Positions 16,545 to 25,936 of a DNA stretch of 63,208 nucleotides are shown piece by piece; the stretch's first letter is position 1, and every line of letters begins with the position of its first letter. Below the pieces are notes generated by a model. That model saw nothing but the letters and a program-made list of their open reading frames with translations. It searched no databases and had not been told where the DNA came from. The position numbers and the translations under genes were made by a program. This stretch comes from Acidithiobacillus sp. (GTDB lineage Bacteria; Pseudomonadota; Gammaproteobacteria; Acidithiobacillales; Acidithiobacillaceae): positions 1 to 63,208 of the forward strand of contig JAQVDS010000015.1 of the NCBI GenBank assembly GCA_028697715.1. The letters are read 5' to 3'.

Positions 16545-17636
16545 TCAGTGACCTGCGTACATCGCTTTTTTGGTGTAGCGACCGCGGAATACCCAGATCT
16601 GGTACCAGTTGTACAGAATCATGATGGGCACAAAGCCAGTCATGAAGAGGGTGAACACTGCCAGGGAGTCTGCCGGATTCGATGCCTCTTGAATGCCCCA
16701 GGTATGCGGGACGATGTACGGGAACATGGTTGCCCACATGGCAAACCACATCAGGGCAACCACGCCCTCGCCCCAAAGCAGCGCGACAAAGTCACGCGAG
16801 GCAGCGTGCGCTGTCATCGACATATAGGCAAAGCCCAGGATCACCAGAATCCAGATCAGCCATACCCACCAATTGGCGCCGGTCCATTTGGCGGCTGCCC
16901 ACGGGAAGATGGCATAGGACCAGACCAAGGTGATGACGATCGCTGCCAGAGCGATCATCGAGAAGGCATTGGTCCATTTCTTGGCGCGCTCGTGAATGAC
17001 ATCGCCAGGAACGAATCGGGCACAGAGATACAAACCCCCGGCGAGACTCGCAGCAATGACCGCACCAAAGCCGGTCCAGATGCTGAAGGGACTCAGAAAG
17101 GTAAACGGCCCGCCGGCGTAGTGGGGAACGGCGTCGAAGGCATTGGCGTGGGCACCTGCCACCCCTTCGGCAGCGATGTGGTGCGCCATAGGGAATCCTT
17201 GCAGGGCGCCGCCCAATGCCACACCAGCACCAAAAGGAGCGAGCACACTTCCAAATGCAAACATCCAACCCCAGAAGCGCTTGGAACCGATGGCATGCAC
17301 ATGAAACTCAAACGCAATGGCGCGCGAAATGATACCCCACAGGGCAAAGGCGAGAGGAATCAGTAGGTAGTTGAAGGCGCTCCCGTAAACGGATGGAAAG
17401 GCGCCGAACAAGATACCGCCAGCGACGACCAGCCAGGTTTCGTTACCATCCCAAAAACCTGCCATGGAAGCCATGATGGCACCACGTTCCTCTTCATCCG
17501 GCGAAAACAGTGCAAAGATGCCGGCACCCAAATCTGCCCCGTCAAGGGCGATATACAAAAGAAACATCAGACACAGAATCAGCCACCACCAGGTGGATAG
17601 TGCGCCGACGATCCTGGATACGTCTTGAAAAAACAT
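16545..17636 (-). CDS. cydB: Cytochrome bd-type quinol oxidase subunit II
   Basis: The N-terminal pattern LDGADLGAGIFALFSP and the region GFWDGNETWLVVAGG are CydB hallmarks. The 363-residue length with about eight or nine membrane spans fits. With CydA it forms the terminal oxidase that takes electrons from quinol to oxygen without proton pumping. It follows cydA by 48 nt on the same strand and is ended by a strong terminator. No cydX-like small gene is visible in the gap after it. Confidence 0.95.
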   Translation of the reverse strand: MFFQDVSRIVGALSTWWWLILCLMFLLYIALDGADLGAGIFALFSPDEEERGAIMASMAGFWDGNETWLVVAGGILFGAFPSVYGSAFNYLLIPLAFALWGIISRAIAFEFHVHAIGSKRFWGWMFAFGSVLAPFGAGVALGGALQGFPMAHHIAAEGVAGAHANAFDAVPHYAGGPFTFLSPFSIWTGFGAVIAASLAGGLYLCARFVPGDVIHERAKKWTNAFSMIALAAIVITLVWSYAIFPWAAAKWTGANWWVWLIWILVILGFAYMSMTAHAASRDFVALLWGEGVVALMWFAMWATMFPYIVPHTWGIQEASNPADSLAVFTLFMTGFVPIMILYNWYQIWVFRGRYTKKAMYAGH

Positions 17637-17684
17637 GTGGAATGTCTCCGTGGCAAGGCCGGGGTTGCACCCCGGCTCATGGAT

Positions 17685-19157
17685 TTACCGGCTCTTATCG
17701 AGCATCGGCTTGCTGGCAAAGGTCGGCTTGGCAAAACCCCCGCCCGCCTTCTCCTCCTCGTGGCTACCTTCTTCATTGTGATGGGTGAAGAGGGTGTCGG
17801 AGTGCGGAATGTTGTCCACACCCTTGGCAATGACGCGACTGAAGAAGTACCAGGCCCCCGACCACACGGTCAGTTCGAAGATGATGTAGCCAACGAACCA
17901 GAAGACCTCCTGACCGAGCGACATGTGGCTAACGCCCTGATAGGTCCGCATCAGGTTGAAAACCACCCATGGCTGACGGCCGATTTCCCGAGTCCACCAG
18001 CCACACCAGATGGCGAGGTAGGGAAGAAAGCCCGAGAAGACCACCGCGCGCAGGAACCAGGGATTCTTGCGTAGCGATTCGGCATTGAGCTTGCCGCGCA
18101 GGCGTAGCCAGTTACCCCAGAGCGCCACAAAAAATAGGAAGAAGCCGATCGCCACCATCACGCGGAAGGAGTAGAAAGGCACCCAGACATCCGGACGATC
18201 TTTGGCCGGGAACTGGTCCATACCCGTGACCTTACCGTTCAGGGTGTGGGTTTCCAACAGACTCAAGACATGCGGAATGGTGATGGCAAAGACGTTGCCG
18301 TCATTCTGGGCATTGGGAAAGGCAATCAGATGCCAGCCAGTATTGACTTTGCCGTCTGGCAAGTAGGTGTGGTAGTGCCCTTCCATGGCAGCCAGGGAGG
18401 TCGGTTGCGTCATGGCCACGTCCCGGCCGACGGAATCGCCCAACCAGATCTGCACGGGGGTGACGATCAGTAGCGCCAGCAAAGTTGGCTTGAGCAGCTT
18501 GGTAAAGAGATCAGCGTTGCGATTCTTGAGGATAAACCAGGCGCTGACGCTGGCAAAAACGAAGAGGGCCAGCTCGACCGTCGCCACCCACATGTGCGGG
18601 AAGCCCCAGACAAAGTTGTCATTGAAGATGGCGTGCCACCAGTTGGTGACCTGAAAGAGACCATCTTTGAGTACGATGCCGTTGGGGGTCTGCATCCAGG
18701 AATTGGCCACTAAAATCCACATGGCCGAAAGACTGGAAGACAGACCGACATTGAAGGTGGCAAAGAGATGCATCCCCTTACTGATCTTGCCCCAGCCAAA
18801 GACCATCAGGCCGATGAAGCCGGCCTCATACATGAAGGCAGTAATGGTCTCGAAACCCAGGATATTGCCGAAGAAGGGGCCAACGGCCTGGGAGAAGGGC
18901 CCGTAGAGGATACCGAAGGCCATTTCCATGGTGACACCGGTCGCTACACCTGCGCCAAAGTTAATGATGAGAATCTTCTCGAAGAAGCGGTTGAGCTTGT
19001 ACCATCGCTCATCGCCCGTGCGCAGCCAAGCGACTTCCAGAATAAACAGCAGCCACGACATTCCAATGGTCATCGGTGTCCAAAGGATGTGCATGGAGGT
19101 GATCCAGGCGAAGTCCATACGGCTGAGGAGCACGGGCAAAGTGTTTTCTAAAACCAT
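17685..19157 (-). CDS. cydA: Cytochrome bd-type quinol oxidase subunit I
   Basis: The GRQPWVVFNLMRT motif, the N-terminal RMDFAWITSMHILWTPM with its haem-ligand His, and EAGFIGLMVFGWGKIS identify CydA. At 490 residues it has the short form of the quinol-binding loop, as in cyanide-insensitive oxidases. The AGGAGTGAG ribosome site precedes the ATG at 19157. It is the first gene of cydAB. The upstream DNA has an AT-rich stretch that probably holds the promoter, but I cannot place it with confidence. Confidence 0.95.
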   Translation of the reverse strand: MVLENTLPVLLSRMDFAWITSMHILWTPMTIGMSWLLFILEVAWLRTGDERWYKLNRFFEKILIINFGAGVATGVTMEMAFGILYGPFSQAVGPFFGNILGFETITAFMYEAGFIGLMVFGWGKISKGMHLFATFNVGLSSSLSAMWILVANSWMQTPNGIVLKDGLFQVTNWWHAIFNDNFVWGFPHMWVATVELALFVFASVSAWFILKNRNADLFTKLLKPTLLALLIVTPVQIWLGDSVGRDVAMTQPTSLAAMEGHYHTYLPDGKVNTGWHLIAFPNAQNDGNVFAITIPHVLSLLETHTLNGKVTGMDQFPAKDRPDVWVPFYSFRVMVAIGFFLFFVALWGNWLRLRGKLNAESLRKNPWFLRAVVFSGFLPYLAIWCGWWTREIGRQPWVVFNLMRTYQGVSHMSLGQEVFWFVGYIIFELTVWSGAWYFFSRVIAKGVDNIPHSDTLFTHHNEEGSHEEEKAGGGFAKPTFASKPMLDKSR

Positions 19158-19438
19158 GACTCACTCCTATGTCAGTTTTGGTAAACATAAAGTACACAGT
19201 AATGTACGTATTTATATAAGCAAATGCTGTACCATCTGAAACGGTCAGTAAGTCCCTGATCTTTGCCTCCATCGGGGGAGATGTGGTGGATATCACCCAA
19301 TCTCCTGGGGTATATCCACAAGTTTTCTATATGTATAAAAAAACATTTTTATATTATCTACCGTCGGAGATTTTCATTCCAAGGCTTGCCCGGCGGCGTG
19401 ACTCGTGCGATTTTCTCGGCTTCTGGCAAGGAGAAACC

Positions 19439-19972
19439 GTGTTCCGATTTTTGCGCAAGAGACGTTTCTGGCTGGAGCTGGCGATCTGGATAGTGTTGCT
19501 CGCGGGAGTCTATTACTTCACCCAATGGCGCGGCAGCAGCGCCGCGCTGGCAGTCCCCCGGCAACTGCCGCCCATCAGCGTCCGCTCCCTCTCCGGACAG
19601 GTACTTGCGCTGCCCAGGCCGCCGCAACAAATCCTGCTCATCAATTTCTGGTCCCCGGATTGCCCGCCCTGTCTGGCCGAGATCCCGGCTCTGGTGCAGT
19701 TGCAGAGCTGGCTTGGCGGCAAAAAATTCAGCATTGTGGGGATTGCTGTGGATGGCAGTAGCGCCAGTGCAGTGCGGGCGCGCGTGCGGGAGTTCGGCAT
19801 CAATTACCCGGTCTACCTGGCAAGCGGGCAGGGCGCCAGCGAGGCGGTGGGGGGGGTGCTGCTGACACCCACGAGCTTGCTGGTGAATGCCAAAGGGCAA
19901 ATCATCGGGCGCTATGTCGGCGCCAGCGCGGTACCCGTCATTCTTTGGCACCTGTTGTGGGCCAGGATATGA
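19439..19972 (+). CDS. TlpA/ResA-like thiol-disulfide protein, membrane-anchored
   Basis: I chose the GTG at 19439 because AAGGAG lies 5 nt upstream; the longer frame to 19283 has no such site. The 177-residue protein has one N-terminal membrane span (WLELAIWIVLLAGVYYF) and a thioredoxin fold with the active site NFWSPDCPPC. The PTSLLVN segment gives the cis-Pro region. It faces the periplasm and probably reduces or oxidises disulfides in exported proteins or cytochromes. The histidine kinase gene begins 13 nt later, so the two form an operon. Confidence 0.88.
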   Translation: MFRFLRKRRFWLELAIWIVLLAGVYYFTQWRGSSAALAVPRQLPPISVRSLSGQVLALPRPPQQILLINFWSPDCPPCLAEIPALVQLQSWLGGKKFSIVGIAVDGSSASAVRARVREFGINYPVYLASGQGASEAVGGVLLTPTSLLVNAKGQIIGRYVGASAVPVILWHLLWARI

Positions 19973-19985
19973 GAGGAGACCGTTG

Positions 19986-21299
19986 ATGCAGCGCAAGAGC
20001 CTCTTCCGCCAAACTGCCGGGACTCTGGCCCTGGGTATTGTCGCGTTGCAGATTTTTTCCGTGCTTTCCATCATCGTTACCGTCCTGCTGCCCCTAGGTC
20101 AGCGCTCTGCGGAAGATCTGGCCGGCCTGTTGATCATGACTGCCCAGACCTATCAACAACTGCCGGCAGAGCAGCATACCGTTTTCTTGCAGCGCGTCGC
20201 GCGCGATAACGGTATCTATATCGGTGCGCCACCGCCCGATTTTGACATTGGCAGCAGCCGCAGCCACCTTTACGGAAAAATTTTGTCCGAGGTGTTGCGT
20301 AAACGCTTGGGGAAAACGGTGCCGGTATTTTCGGCGCACGACCCAAAAGGCACCCTCTGGGTTGCTATCCCCACTCGCGGACAAGCGGTCTGGATGCATT
20401 TCGCACGTCGACGCCTTACCGCCACGTTGCCTCTCGGTCTGCTGGCGATTCTGGGAATCTCGACCCTGTCTCTGCTGGTGTTGACGATCATTCTGGTACG
20501 CCGTGTATTGCGACCCCTGGCGGTTCTGGCGGATGCCCTGCGGCGCAAATGGAATGCCCCCCTACCGTCGCTGCCGGCCAATGGTGCCAAAGAATTCTAC
20601 GATCTCCTGGATGCCTTTGAGCGTATGCGCACCCGCCTGCAAGCGATGATCGACCACCAGTCCCTGCTGCTGGTCGGCATTTCCCATGATCTACGCTCAC
20701 CCTTGACCCGTATCCAGATGGCGCTGGAATTCTTGCCGGAAGACACGCCACGGGAGCTGCGCGAGGGTCTGGCCGAGGATACCCAGCGCATGACTGAGCT
20801 GCTGGCGCAGTCCCTTGCCATTGGTCGGGGGAGTTCCGCCCGTATTGCCGATCTCGACCTGGTTGCACTCCTGCAGGTGACGGGCGAGGCGTTTACTCGG
20901 GCCGGCGGCGTATGGCAGGCAAGCTTGCCACGCCGTTATCCATTTCGAGGGGATTACGAGGCGTTGCGCCGTCTCTTCGACAACCTGTTGGATAATGTGC
21001 GCCGCTATGCCGGCGACCGGGTGGAGGTGACCCTGCGCAAGCGCGACGGACGGGGGGTGCTGCTGTTCTGTGACGACGGACCCGGAATACCAGAGGATCG
21101 TCTGGAAGCGTTACTGGAGCCGTTCAGTCGTGGGGACAGCGCGCGGGGGCACAGCGAAGGCAGCGGTTTGGGCCTGGCAATTGCGCGGCAGATTGCCGAG
21201 GCGCAGGGCTTACAGTTACGTCTCTATAACTGCGGTGGTGGGAGCGGACTCTGCGCGGAACTCTCCTGGGAGCTGCGCGCAGAGCCAAAGCTACGATGA
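19986..21299 (+). CDS. Sensor histidine kinase (EnvZ-like), orphan
   Basis: Start at ATG 19986, after GAGGAGA. Two membrane spans (about residues 12-36 and 145-170) enclose a periplasmic sensor domain. A HAMP region is followed by the H box GISHDLRSPLTRIQ (His near residue 234), the N box DNLLDNVRRYA, and the G boxes DDGPGI and GSGLGLAI. It should autophosphorylate and pass the phosphate to an OmpR-type regulator, but no response regulator gene is next to it. Co-transcription with the thiol-disulfide gene suggests envelope redox sensing, an inference. Confidence 0.92.
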   Translation: MQRKSLFRQTAGTLALGIVALQIFSVLSIIVTVLLPLGQRSAEDLAGLLIMTAQTYQQLPAEQHTVFLQRVARDNGIYIGAPPPDFDIGSSRSHLYGKILSEVLRKRLGKTVPVFSAHDPKGTLWVAIPTRGQAVWMHFARRRLTATLPLGLLAILGISTLSLLVLTIILVRRVLRPLAVLADALRRKWNAPLPSLPANGAKEFYDLLDAFERMRTRLQAMIDHQSLLLVGISHDLRSPLTRIQMALEFLPEDTPRELREGLAEDTQRMTELLAQSLAIGRGSSARIADLDLVALLQVTGEAFTRAGGVWQASLPRRYPFRGDYEALRRLFDNLLDNVRRYAGDRVEVTLRKRDGRGVLLFCDDGPGIPEDRLEALLEPFSRGDSARGHSEGSGLGLAIARQIAEAQGLQLRLYNCGGGSGLCAELSWELRAEPKLR

Positions 21300-21307
21300 T
21301 GGTATGG

Positions 21308-21601
21308 TCAGGCCAGCACCTGACGGCTTCTGGCAAGAAGATCGAGGGTCCGGCGATCTGCGATCCGGTAATACACCCGGGTGGCTGCCTTGCGCATCAT
21401 CACCAGGCCCTGCGCCTGGAGCAGGGCAAGATGCTGGGCGGCATTGCTGTGGCTGGTGTGCACTGCTCGCGCAAGGTGCTGCAGGTTCATCTCGCCGCGG
21501 CTGAGTAGGCAGAGCATGTGGTAGCGCAAAGGATGGGCGAGCGCGCGCAGGGCACCCGCCAGGCGGTAGATTTCTGTTTCGTCGAGAACGGTTTCGGTCA
21601 T
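21308..21601 (-). CDS. ArsR family regulator, 97 aa
   Basis: The winged helix reads LAHPLRYHMLCLLSRGEMNL, then LARAVHTSHSNAAQHLALLQ as the recognition helix, and VYYRI in the wing. No Cys-rich metal motif of the ELCVC type is present, so it may sense something other than arsenic or use other residues. It converges on the kinase gene. The AT-rich stretch ATGATTTATAATAAAA near 21680 is a candidate operator and promoter region. Confidence 0.87.
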   Translation of the reverse strand: MTETVLDETEIYRLAGALRALAHPLRYHMLCLLSRGEMNLQHLARAVHTSHSNAAQHLALLQAQGLVMMRKAATRVYYRIADRRTLDLLARSRQVLA

Positions 21602-21776
21602 GGCGATAGCCTCATGTGGAGATGGGTACCAAGGCCTGCAGCAATACCCGTGCCGGCCGCAAAATCCATGGCAACCATATGATTTATAATAAAAGACGAA
21701 ATTCTCTGGTGGTCCGCCTGTCGATCCGCGGCTACATTTCCGCGCGTGGGGGCTCTTTCCCCCCCAGAGGGCAGGT

Positions 21777-21798
21777 GCTGACCCTGTCGTGGGTCAGC
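21777..21798 (-). terminator. Hairpin after zwf
   Basis: GCTGACCC and GGGTCAGC form an 8-bp perfect stem with a 6-nt loop, 7 nt after the zwf stop. There is no T-run, so it may be a weak or Rho-assisted terminator. Confidence 0.4.
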
Positions 21799-21804
21799 GA
21801 CAGA

Positions 21805-23271
21805 TCACAATTGGTTGCGCCAGAATTGATCTTCCTTATCCATGATACGGGTGGCCTCTTCCGGGCCCCAGGTGCCCGCGGGGTAGGTGATGATGTAATC
21901 CATCTCCCGTGACCAGCGCTTGATGAAGGGGTCGACAGCGCGCCATGCCCATTCGACCTCATCAAAGCGAATAAACAGGGCCTTGTCTCCCTCCAGCACG
22001 TCGAGCAGCAGCGCCTCGTAGGCATCCAGTTCTTTTTCTCCATCGCGGCGATAACTGGCATTGAGCTGGGTAGGGCGGATGCGCATTTCCAGACCCGGTT
22101 CCTTGACGTGGAGCTCAATTTTCAGACTCTCGGGCTCCAGCGATAGAAGAATCCAGTTGGGCTCAATGCGGTCGATGGGGGTCTCGCGGAAGAGCTGCTG
22201 CGGGGTATGACGAAAACGGATGGCGACGCTGGAGCTCTTGGTAGGCATGCGCTTACCGGTGCGTAGATAGAAAGGGACACCACGCCAGCGCCAGTTGTCG
22301 ATGTAGAATTTCGCGGCCACGAAGGTCTCGGTAATGGAATTGGGTGCCACTCCCGGCTCGTCGGCATATCCGGGCACATGCTGATGGTCGATGATGCCCG
22401 GTCCATACTGGGCGCGAATTGCGTGGGCATGGATGGCCGTCTTGGGAATCGGGCGGATGGAGCGCAGGACCTTGACCTTTTCGTCGCGCAGGGCATCGGC
22501 CTCCAGGGAGGGCGGAGGCTCCATGGCCACCAGGGTGAGGATCTGCATCAGATGGTTTTGTACCATATCGCGCAAGGCCCCTGCCTGATCATAATAACCA
22601 GCGCGATTTTCTACCCCTAGGTCCTCGGCTACGGTAATTTGCACGTGATCGATGAAGTTGCGATTCCAGACGGCCTCGATGGGAAGATTGGCAAAACGGA
22701 ATACCAACAGATTTTGTACGATCTCTTTGCCCAGGTAGTGATCGATGCGGTAGATCTGTTCCTCCCGAAAATGACGATGGATTTGCTCGTTCAGCTGAAT
22801 TGCGCTTTCTAGATCGTTGCCAAAGGGTTTTTCGATCACGATGCGGTAGTCGCCATCGCGGTGAAAGCCTGCAGCCGAGAGATTCTGTAGCACGGTAAAG
22901 AAGTCCTGCGGGCGGATGGCGAGATAAAAGATGCTGCGTTCGGGCTGCTGTGCGCCATCCTTGGTCAATTGTTTTGCAAGGTGTTGGTACAGATCGGCTT
23001 CGTGCAGTTCTCCCCGCACATAATGAAAGCGGGCGGCAAATTTCTCGAAGTGCTCTGGATGAAAGTCGCCTGCAAAGGATTCCAGTTGTTCGCGTAAAAA
23101 TTCCAGCCAGCCGGAATCATCCCAGGGACGTCTGCCCACGGCGTGAATCTGCAGCTCTTCGGGAAGCAGGCCAGCGCATTGCAGGTGATAGAGAGAGGGC
23201 AGAAGCTTACGTGAGGCGAGATCGCCGGTGGCACCGAAGATGACAAACTGACAGATGCAGTCTTCGTTCAT
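21805..23271 (-). CDS. zwf: Glucose-6-phosphate 1-dehydrogenase
   Basis: The NADP-binding start FVIFGATGDLASRKLLPSL, the substrate motif RIDHYLGKE with the catalytic His/Lys, and the EKPFGND motif identify the enzyme at the usual length of 488 residues. It oxidises glucose-6-phosphate to 6-phosphogluconolactone, producing NADPH for the pentose phosphate pathway. Its ATG overlaps the stop of gnd (ATGA), so the two are translated together. No lactonase gene is adjacent. Confidence 0.96.
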   Translation of the reverse strand: MNEDCICQFVIFGATGDLASRKLLPSLYHLQCAGLLPEELQIHAVGRRPWDDSGWLEFLREQLESFAGDFHPEHFEKFAARFHYVRGELHEADLYQHLAKQLTKDGAQQPERSIFYLAIRPQDFFTVLQNLSAAGFHRDGDYRIVIEKPFGNDLESAIQLNEQIHRHFREEQIYRIDHYLGKEIVQNLLVFRFANLPIEAVWNRNFIDHVQITVAEDLGVENRAGYYDQAGALRDMVQNHLMQILTLVAMEPPPSLEADALRDEKVKVLRSIRPIPKTAIHAHAIRAQYGPGIIDHQHVPGYADEPGVAPNSITETFVAAKFYIDNWRWRGVPFYLRTGKRMPTKSSSVAIRFRHTPQQLFRETPIDRIEPNWILLSLEPESLKIELHVKEPGLEMRIRPTQLNASYRRDGEKELDAYEALLLDVLEGDKALFIRFDEVEWAWRAVDPFIKRWSREMDYIITYPAGTWGPEEATRIMDKEDQFWRNQL

Positions 23272-24191
23272 TTTGCCTCCCGTACTACGGCGTGACCACC
23301 AAATTGATTGCGCATCATGGCCAGTAGCTTGGTGGCATAGTCATCCTTGCCCTGACTGGCCCAGCGCATTTGCAGGGCGAGGGTGATTACCGGGGCGGGA
23401 ATCTTTTGTTGCAATGCCGCCTGCGCGGTCCACAAGCCTTCGCCGGAATCTGCAACGATGGGGGCGATATCCGCCAAGACCTGATCCTTGTGCAGGGTAG
23501 CGGCGGTGAGATCCAGCAACCAGGAGCGTACCACGCTACCATAGCGCCACATCTCGGCCACTGCGGCCAAATCCAGATCGAATTCTGTCTTGCCCTGGAG
23601 GATGGCAAAGCCCTCGGCGAGGGCCTGCATCATGCCGTATTCAATACCGTTGTGGACCATCTTCACGAAATGCCCGCTGCCGACCGGACCGCAGTGCAGC
23701 CATCCCTTATCAGGCCCAGGAGCAAGGATTTTCAGAAAGGGTTCGACCTTGGCCACCGCTTCTGGCTTGCCGCCCACCATCAGGGCGTAGCCTTCCTGCA
23801 GGCCCCAAACGCCGCCGGATACGCCAGCATCCACATACTCTACGCCATGGGCCTCGACTTCCTTGGCCTGTGCCATGGACTCACCATAAAAGGCGTTGGC
23901 ACCGTTGACGAGGATGTCGCCCGTGGCAAGGAGTGGCAAGATTTCGTGAATGTGCTCGGCGGTCGGGGCGCCTGCAGGCAGCATCAGCCACACGACGCGC
24001 GGGGCGGGGAGTTGTTCGACCAGCTCCTGCAGGGTGCTAGAGGCTTGCATCCCTGTCTCCTGCGCCAGCGCCTGCGCCTTTTCGATATGGCGATTGTACG
24101 CGACCACCTCGGCACCATCGCGCTGCAGACGGCGTGCCATATTGCCGCCCATACGCCCCAAACCCACCATCCCGATCTTACCTACGGCCAT
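23268..24191 (-). CDS. gnd: 6-phosphogluconate dehydrogenase, decarboxylating (short type)
   Basis: The Rossmann start IGMVGLGRMGGNMARRL, the PAGAPT turn, the motif VDAGVSGGVWGLQEGYALMVGG (cut here to its key VSGGVWG) and the catalytic HNGIEYGMMQ region identify it. At 307 residues it is the short, often NAD-using form rather than the 470-residue one. It converts 6-phosphogluconate to ribulose-5-phosphate and carbon dioxide. It is the first gene of gnd-zwf and is divergent from purT across a 73-nt gap. Confidence 0.94.
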   Translation of the reverse strand: MAVGKIGMVGLGRMGGNMARRLQRDGAEVVAYNRHIEKAQALAQETGMQASSTLQELVEQLPAPRVVWLMLPAGAPTAEHIHEILPLLATGDILVNGANAFYGESMAQAKEVEAHGVEYVDAGVSGGVWGLQEGYALMVGGKPEAVAKVEPFLKILAPGPDKGWLHCGPVGSGHFVKMVHNGIEYGMMQALAEGFAILQGKTEFDLDLAAVAEMWRYGSVVRSWLLDLTAATLHKDQVLADIAPIVADSGEGLWTAQAALQQKIPAPVITLALQMRWASQGKDDYATKLLAMMRNQFGGHAVVREAK

Positions 24192-24264
24192 ATTTCACCT
24201 CCTGACGATCACCCGCTGACACTGCTATGCTCTCAGTATAGTCAGCTCATAGGGATCAGGACGG

Positions 24265-25458
24265 ATGGCGATGGAATTTTCTTTGGGTACGCCGCTGGCA
24301 GCGGGGGCAACACGGATTCTGCTGCTGGGCGCCGGTGAGTTGGGGAAGGAGTTCGTCATCGCCGCCCAGCGTCTCGGGGTGGAGACCATTGCCGTCGACC
24401 GCTACGCCCATGCGCCCGCCATGCAGGTGGCGCATCGTAGCGAAGTGATCGATATGACCGATGCCAACGCGATCCTGGCCCTGGTAGCGCGTGAGCGGCC
24501 AGATTTTGTGGTGCCGGAAATCGAGGCCATCGCTACCCATGCCCTGGCGCAGATCGAAGAAAGAGGTCTGGCGACGGTCATTCCCACGGCGCGCGCGGTG
24601 CGCCTGACCATGGATCGCGAAGGCATCCGTCGCCTTGCTGCCGAAGAACTCTCCCTACGTACTTCTCCCTATACCTTCGCTGCTTCTTTGGCGGAGCTGC
24701 AGGAGGCCAGCGCGAAAATCGGTTTCCCCTGCGTCGTCAAGCCGGTGATGTCATCCAGTGGCAAGGGGCAGTCGGTACTGCACTCTGCCGATGAAATTCC
24801 CGCGGCTTGGGAGGAGGCGCAGAGCGCCGGGCGGGTGCATGGCCAGCGGGTCATTGTCGAGGGTTTTGTCGATTTCGATTTTGAAATCACCCTGCTGACG
24901 GTGCGGGGGGCGGCGGGAACGGTCTTTTGTGCGCCCATTGGCCATCGTCAGGAGGCGGGCGATTATGTCGAATCCTGGCAGCCGCAGCGTATGTCCGATA
25001 AGGCGCTGGCTGCAGCGCAGGAGATGGCACGGCAGGTGACGGAGGCCTTGGGTGGTCGCGGCATCTTCGGGGTGGAATTTTTTGTGCGCGGCGAGGAGGT
25101 GTATTTCAGTGAACTATCGCCCCGTCCCCACGACACCGGAATGGTGACGCTGATCAGCCAGCGCCAGAACGAATTTGAGCTGCACCTGCGCGCAATTCTG
25201 GATTTGCCTCTCGACCCCGGCTTGCGCCGCCCCTCGGCCTCGGCCGTCATTCGCGCCGGCGAAGTCGGCTGGGGGCCGGTGTACAGCGGAATCGCTACTG
25301 CCCTGGCCGTCCCCGAAAGCGATCTGCGGTTGTTTGGTAAGCCGCAGGCGCAAAAGTTGCGCCGCCTGGGGGTGGCATTGGCCAGCGCAGACACCATCGA
25401 CCTCGCCCGCGAGCGGGCAGAACGGGCGGCCGCAGAAATCCGCGTCGCCCGTGCTTAA
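24265..25458 (+). CDS. purT: Formate-dependent GAR transformylase
   Basis: The ATP-grasp enzyme is recognised by [36 protein letters not shown], the [15 protein letters not shown] loop and the [18 protein letters not shown] motif. Length 397 is normal. PurT uses formate and ATP to formylate glycinamide ribonucleotide, an alternative to PurN in purine synthesis. The ATG follows AGGACGG. It stands alone and is divergent from gnd. Confidence 0.95.
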   Translation: MAMEFSLGTPLAAGATRILLLGAGELGKEFVIAAQRLGVETIAVDRYAHAPAMQVAHRSEVIDMTDANAILALVARERPDFVVPEIEAIATHALAQIEERGLATVIPTARAVRLTMDREGIRRLAAEELSLRTSPYTFAASLAELQEASAKIGFPCVVKPVMSSSGKGQSVLHSADEIPAAWEEAQSAGRVHGQRVIVEGFVDFDFEITLLTVRGAAGTVFCAPIGHRQEAGDYVESWQPQRMSDKALAAAQEMARQVTEALGGRGIFGVEFFVRGEEVYFSELSPRPHDTGMVTLISQRQNEFELHLRAILDLPLDPGLRRPSASAVIRAGEVGWGPVYSGIATALAVPESDLRLFGKPQAQKLRRLGVALASADTIDLARERAERAAAEIRVARA

Positions 25459-25467
25459 GCGTTAGCC

Positions 25468-25722
25468 TCATTGCGCTTTGCTGCGAGGAAGCGTTTTCAC
25501 AGTAACGGTGACGCTGTTTTGCTCTTGTGCCGGTATTGCTGTGGATGCGCTGGCCTTCTTGTCGCCCGAGCCGAAATGCCAAGTTTGTGGCACCGGTTGG
25601 GTGAACAGGGGATCTGCTGTGTCTTCTGGCGCAGTGACGGTAATATCGGCTAGTGCCATTTGCGTCAGTGCCGCCAGGATAATCAGCGCCATAAGAGAAT
25701 GTTTCACTACTTTGCGATTCAT
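25468..25722 (-). CDS. Small exported hypothetical protein, 84 aa
   Basis: The start at 25722 has a very strong GGAGGTGAT site. The product begins MNRKVVKHSLMALIILAAL with a typical signal peptide cleaved near ALA-D. The mature part is Thr/Ser/Val-rich (ITVTAPEDTADPLF, NSVTVTVKTLP). No family is recognised. It converges on purT. Confidence 0.65.
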   Translation of the reverse strand: MNRKVVKHSLMALIILAALTQMALADITVTAPEDTADPLFTQPVPQTWHFGSGDKKASASTAIPAQEQNSVTVTVKTLPRSKAQ

Positions 25723-25871
25723 GATGATCACCTCCATGGATATTGGGTAAAACAATTTTTCATTTGTTCGCTTGGTAAAGCAAAGAGAATCTTTTGTTGC
25801 CGTATTTTATTTTACAAATAATAATCAAAAATACTTTTTATGATAATAATATGTAACCATGAATGACAAAT

Positions 25872-25897
25872 AAAAAAGGCAGCGATAAACCGCTGCC
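25872..25897 (-). terminator. Rho-independent terminator after the first porin gene
   Basis: Minus-strand stem GGCAGCG (loop GTTTAT) CGCTGCC at 25878-25897, followed by six T. It lies 39 nt past the stop of the porin gene. Confidence 0.85.
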
Positions 25898-25936
25898 AAG
25901 AACCACACGCCACCATGTGGAGGAGGAGATATTCTC

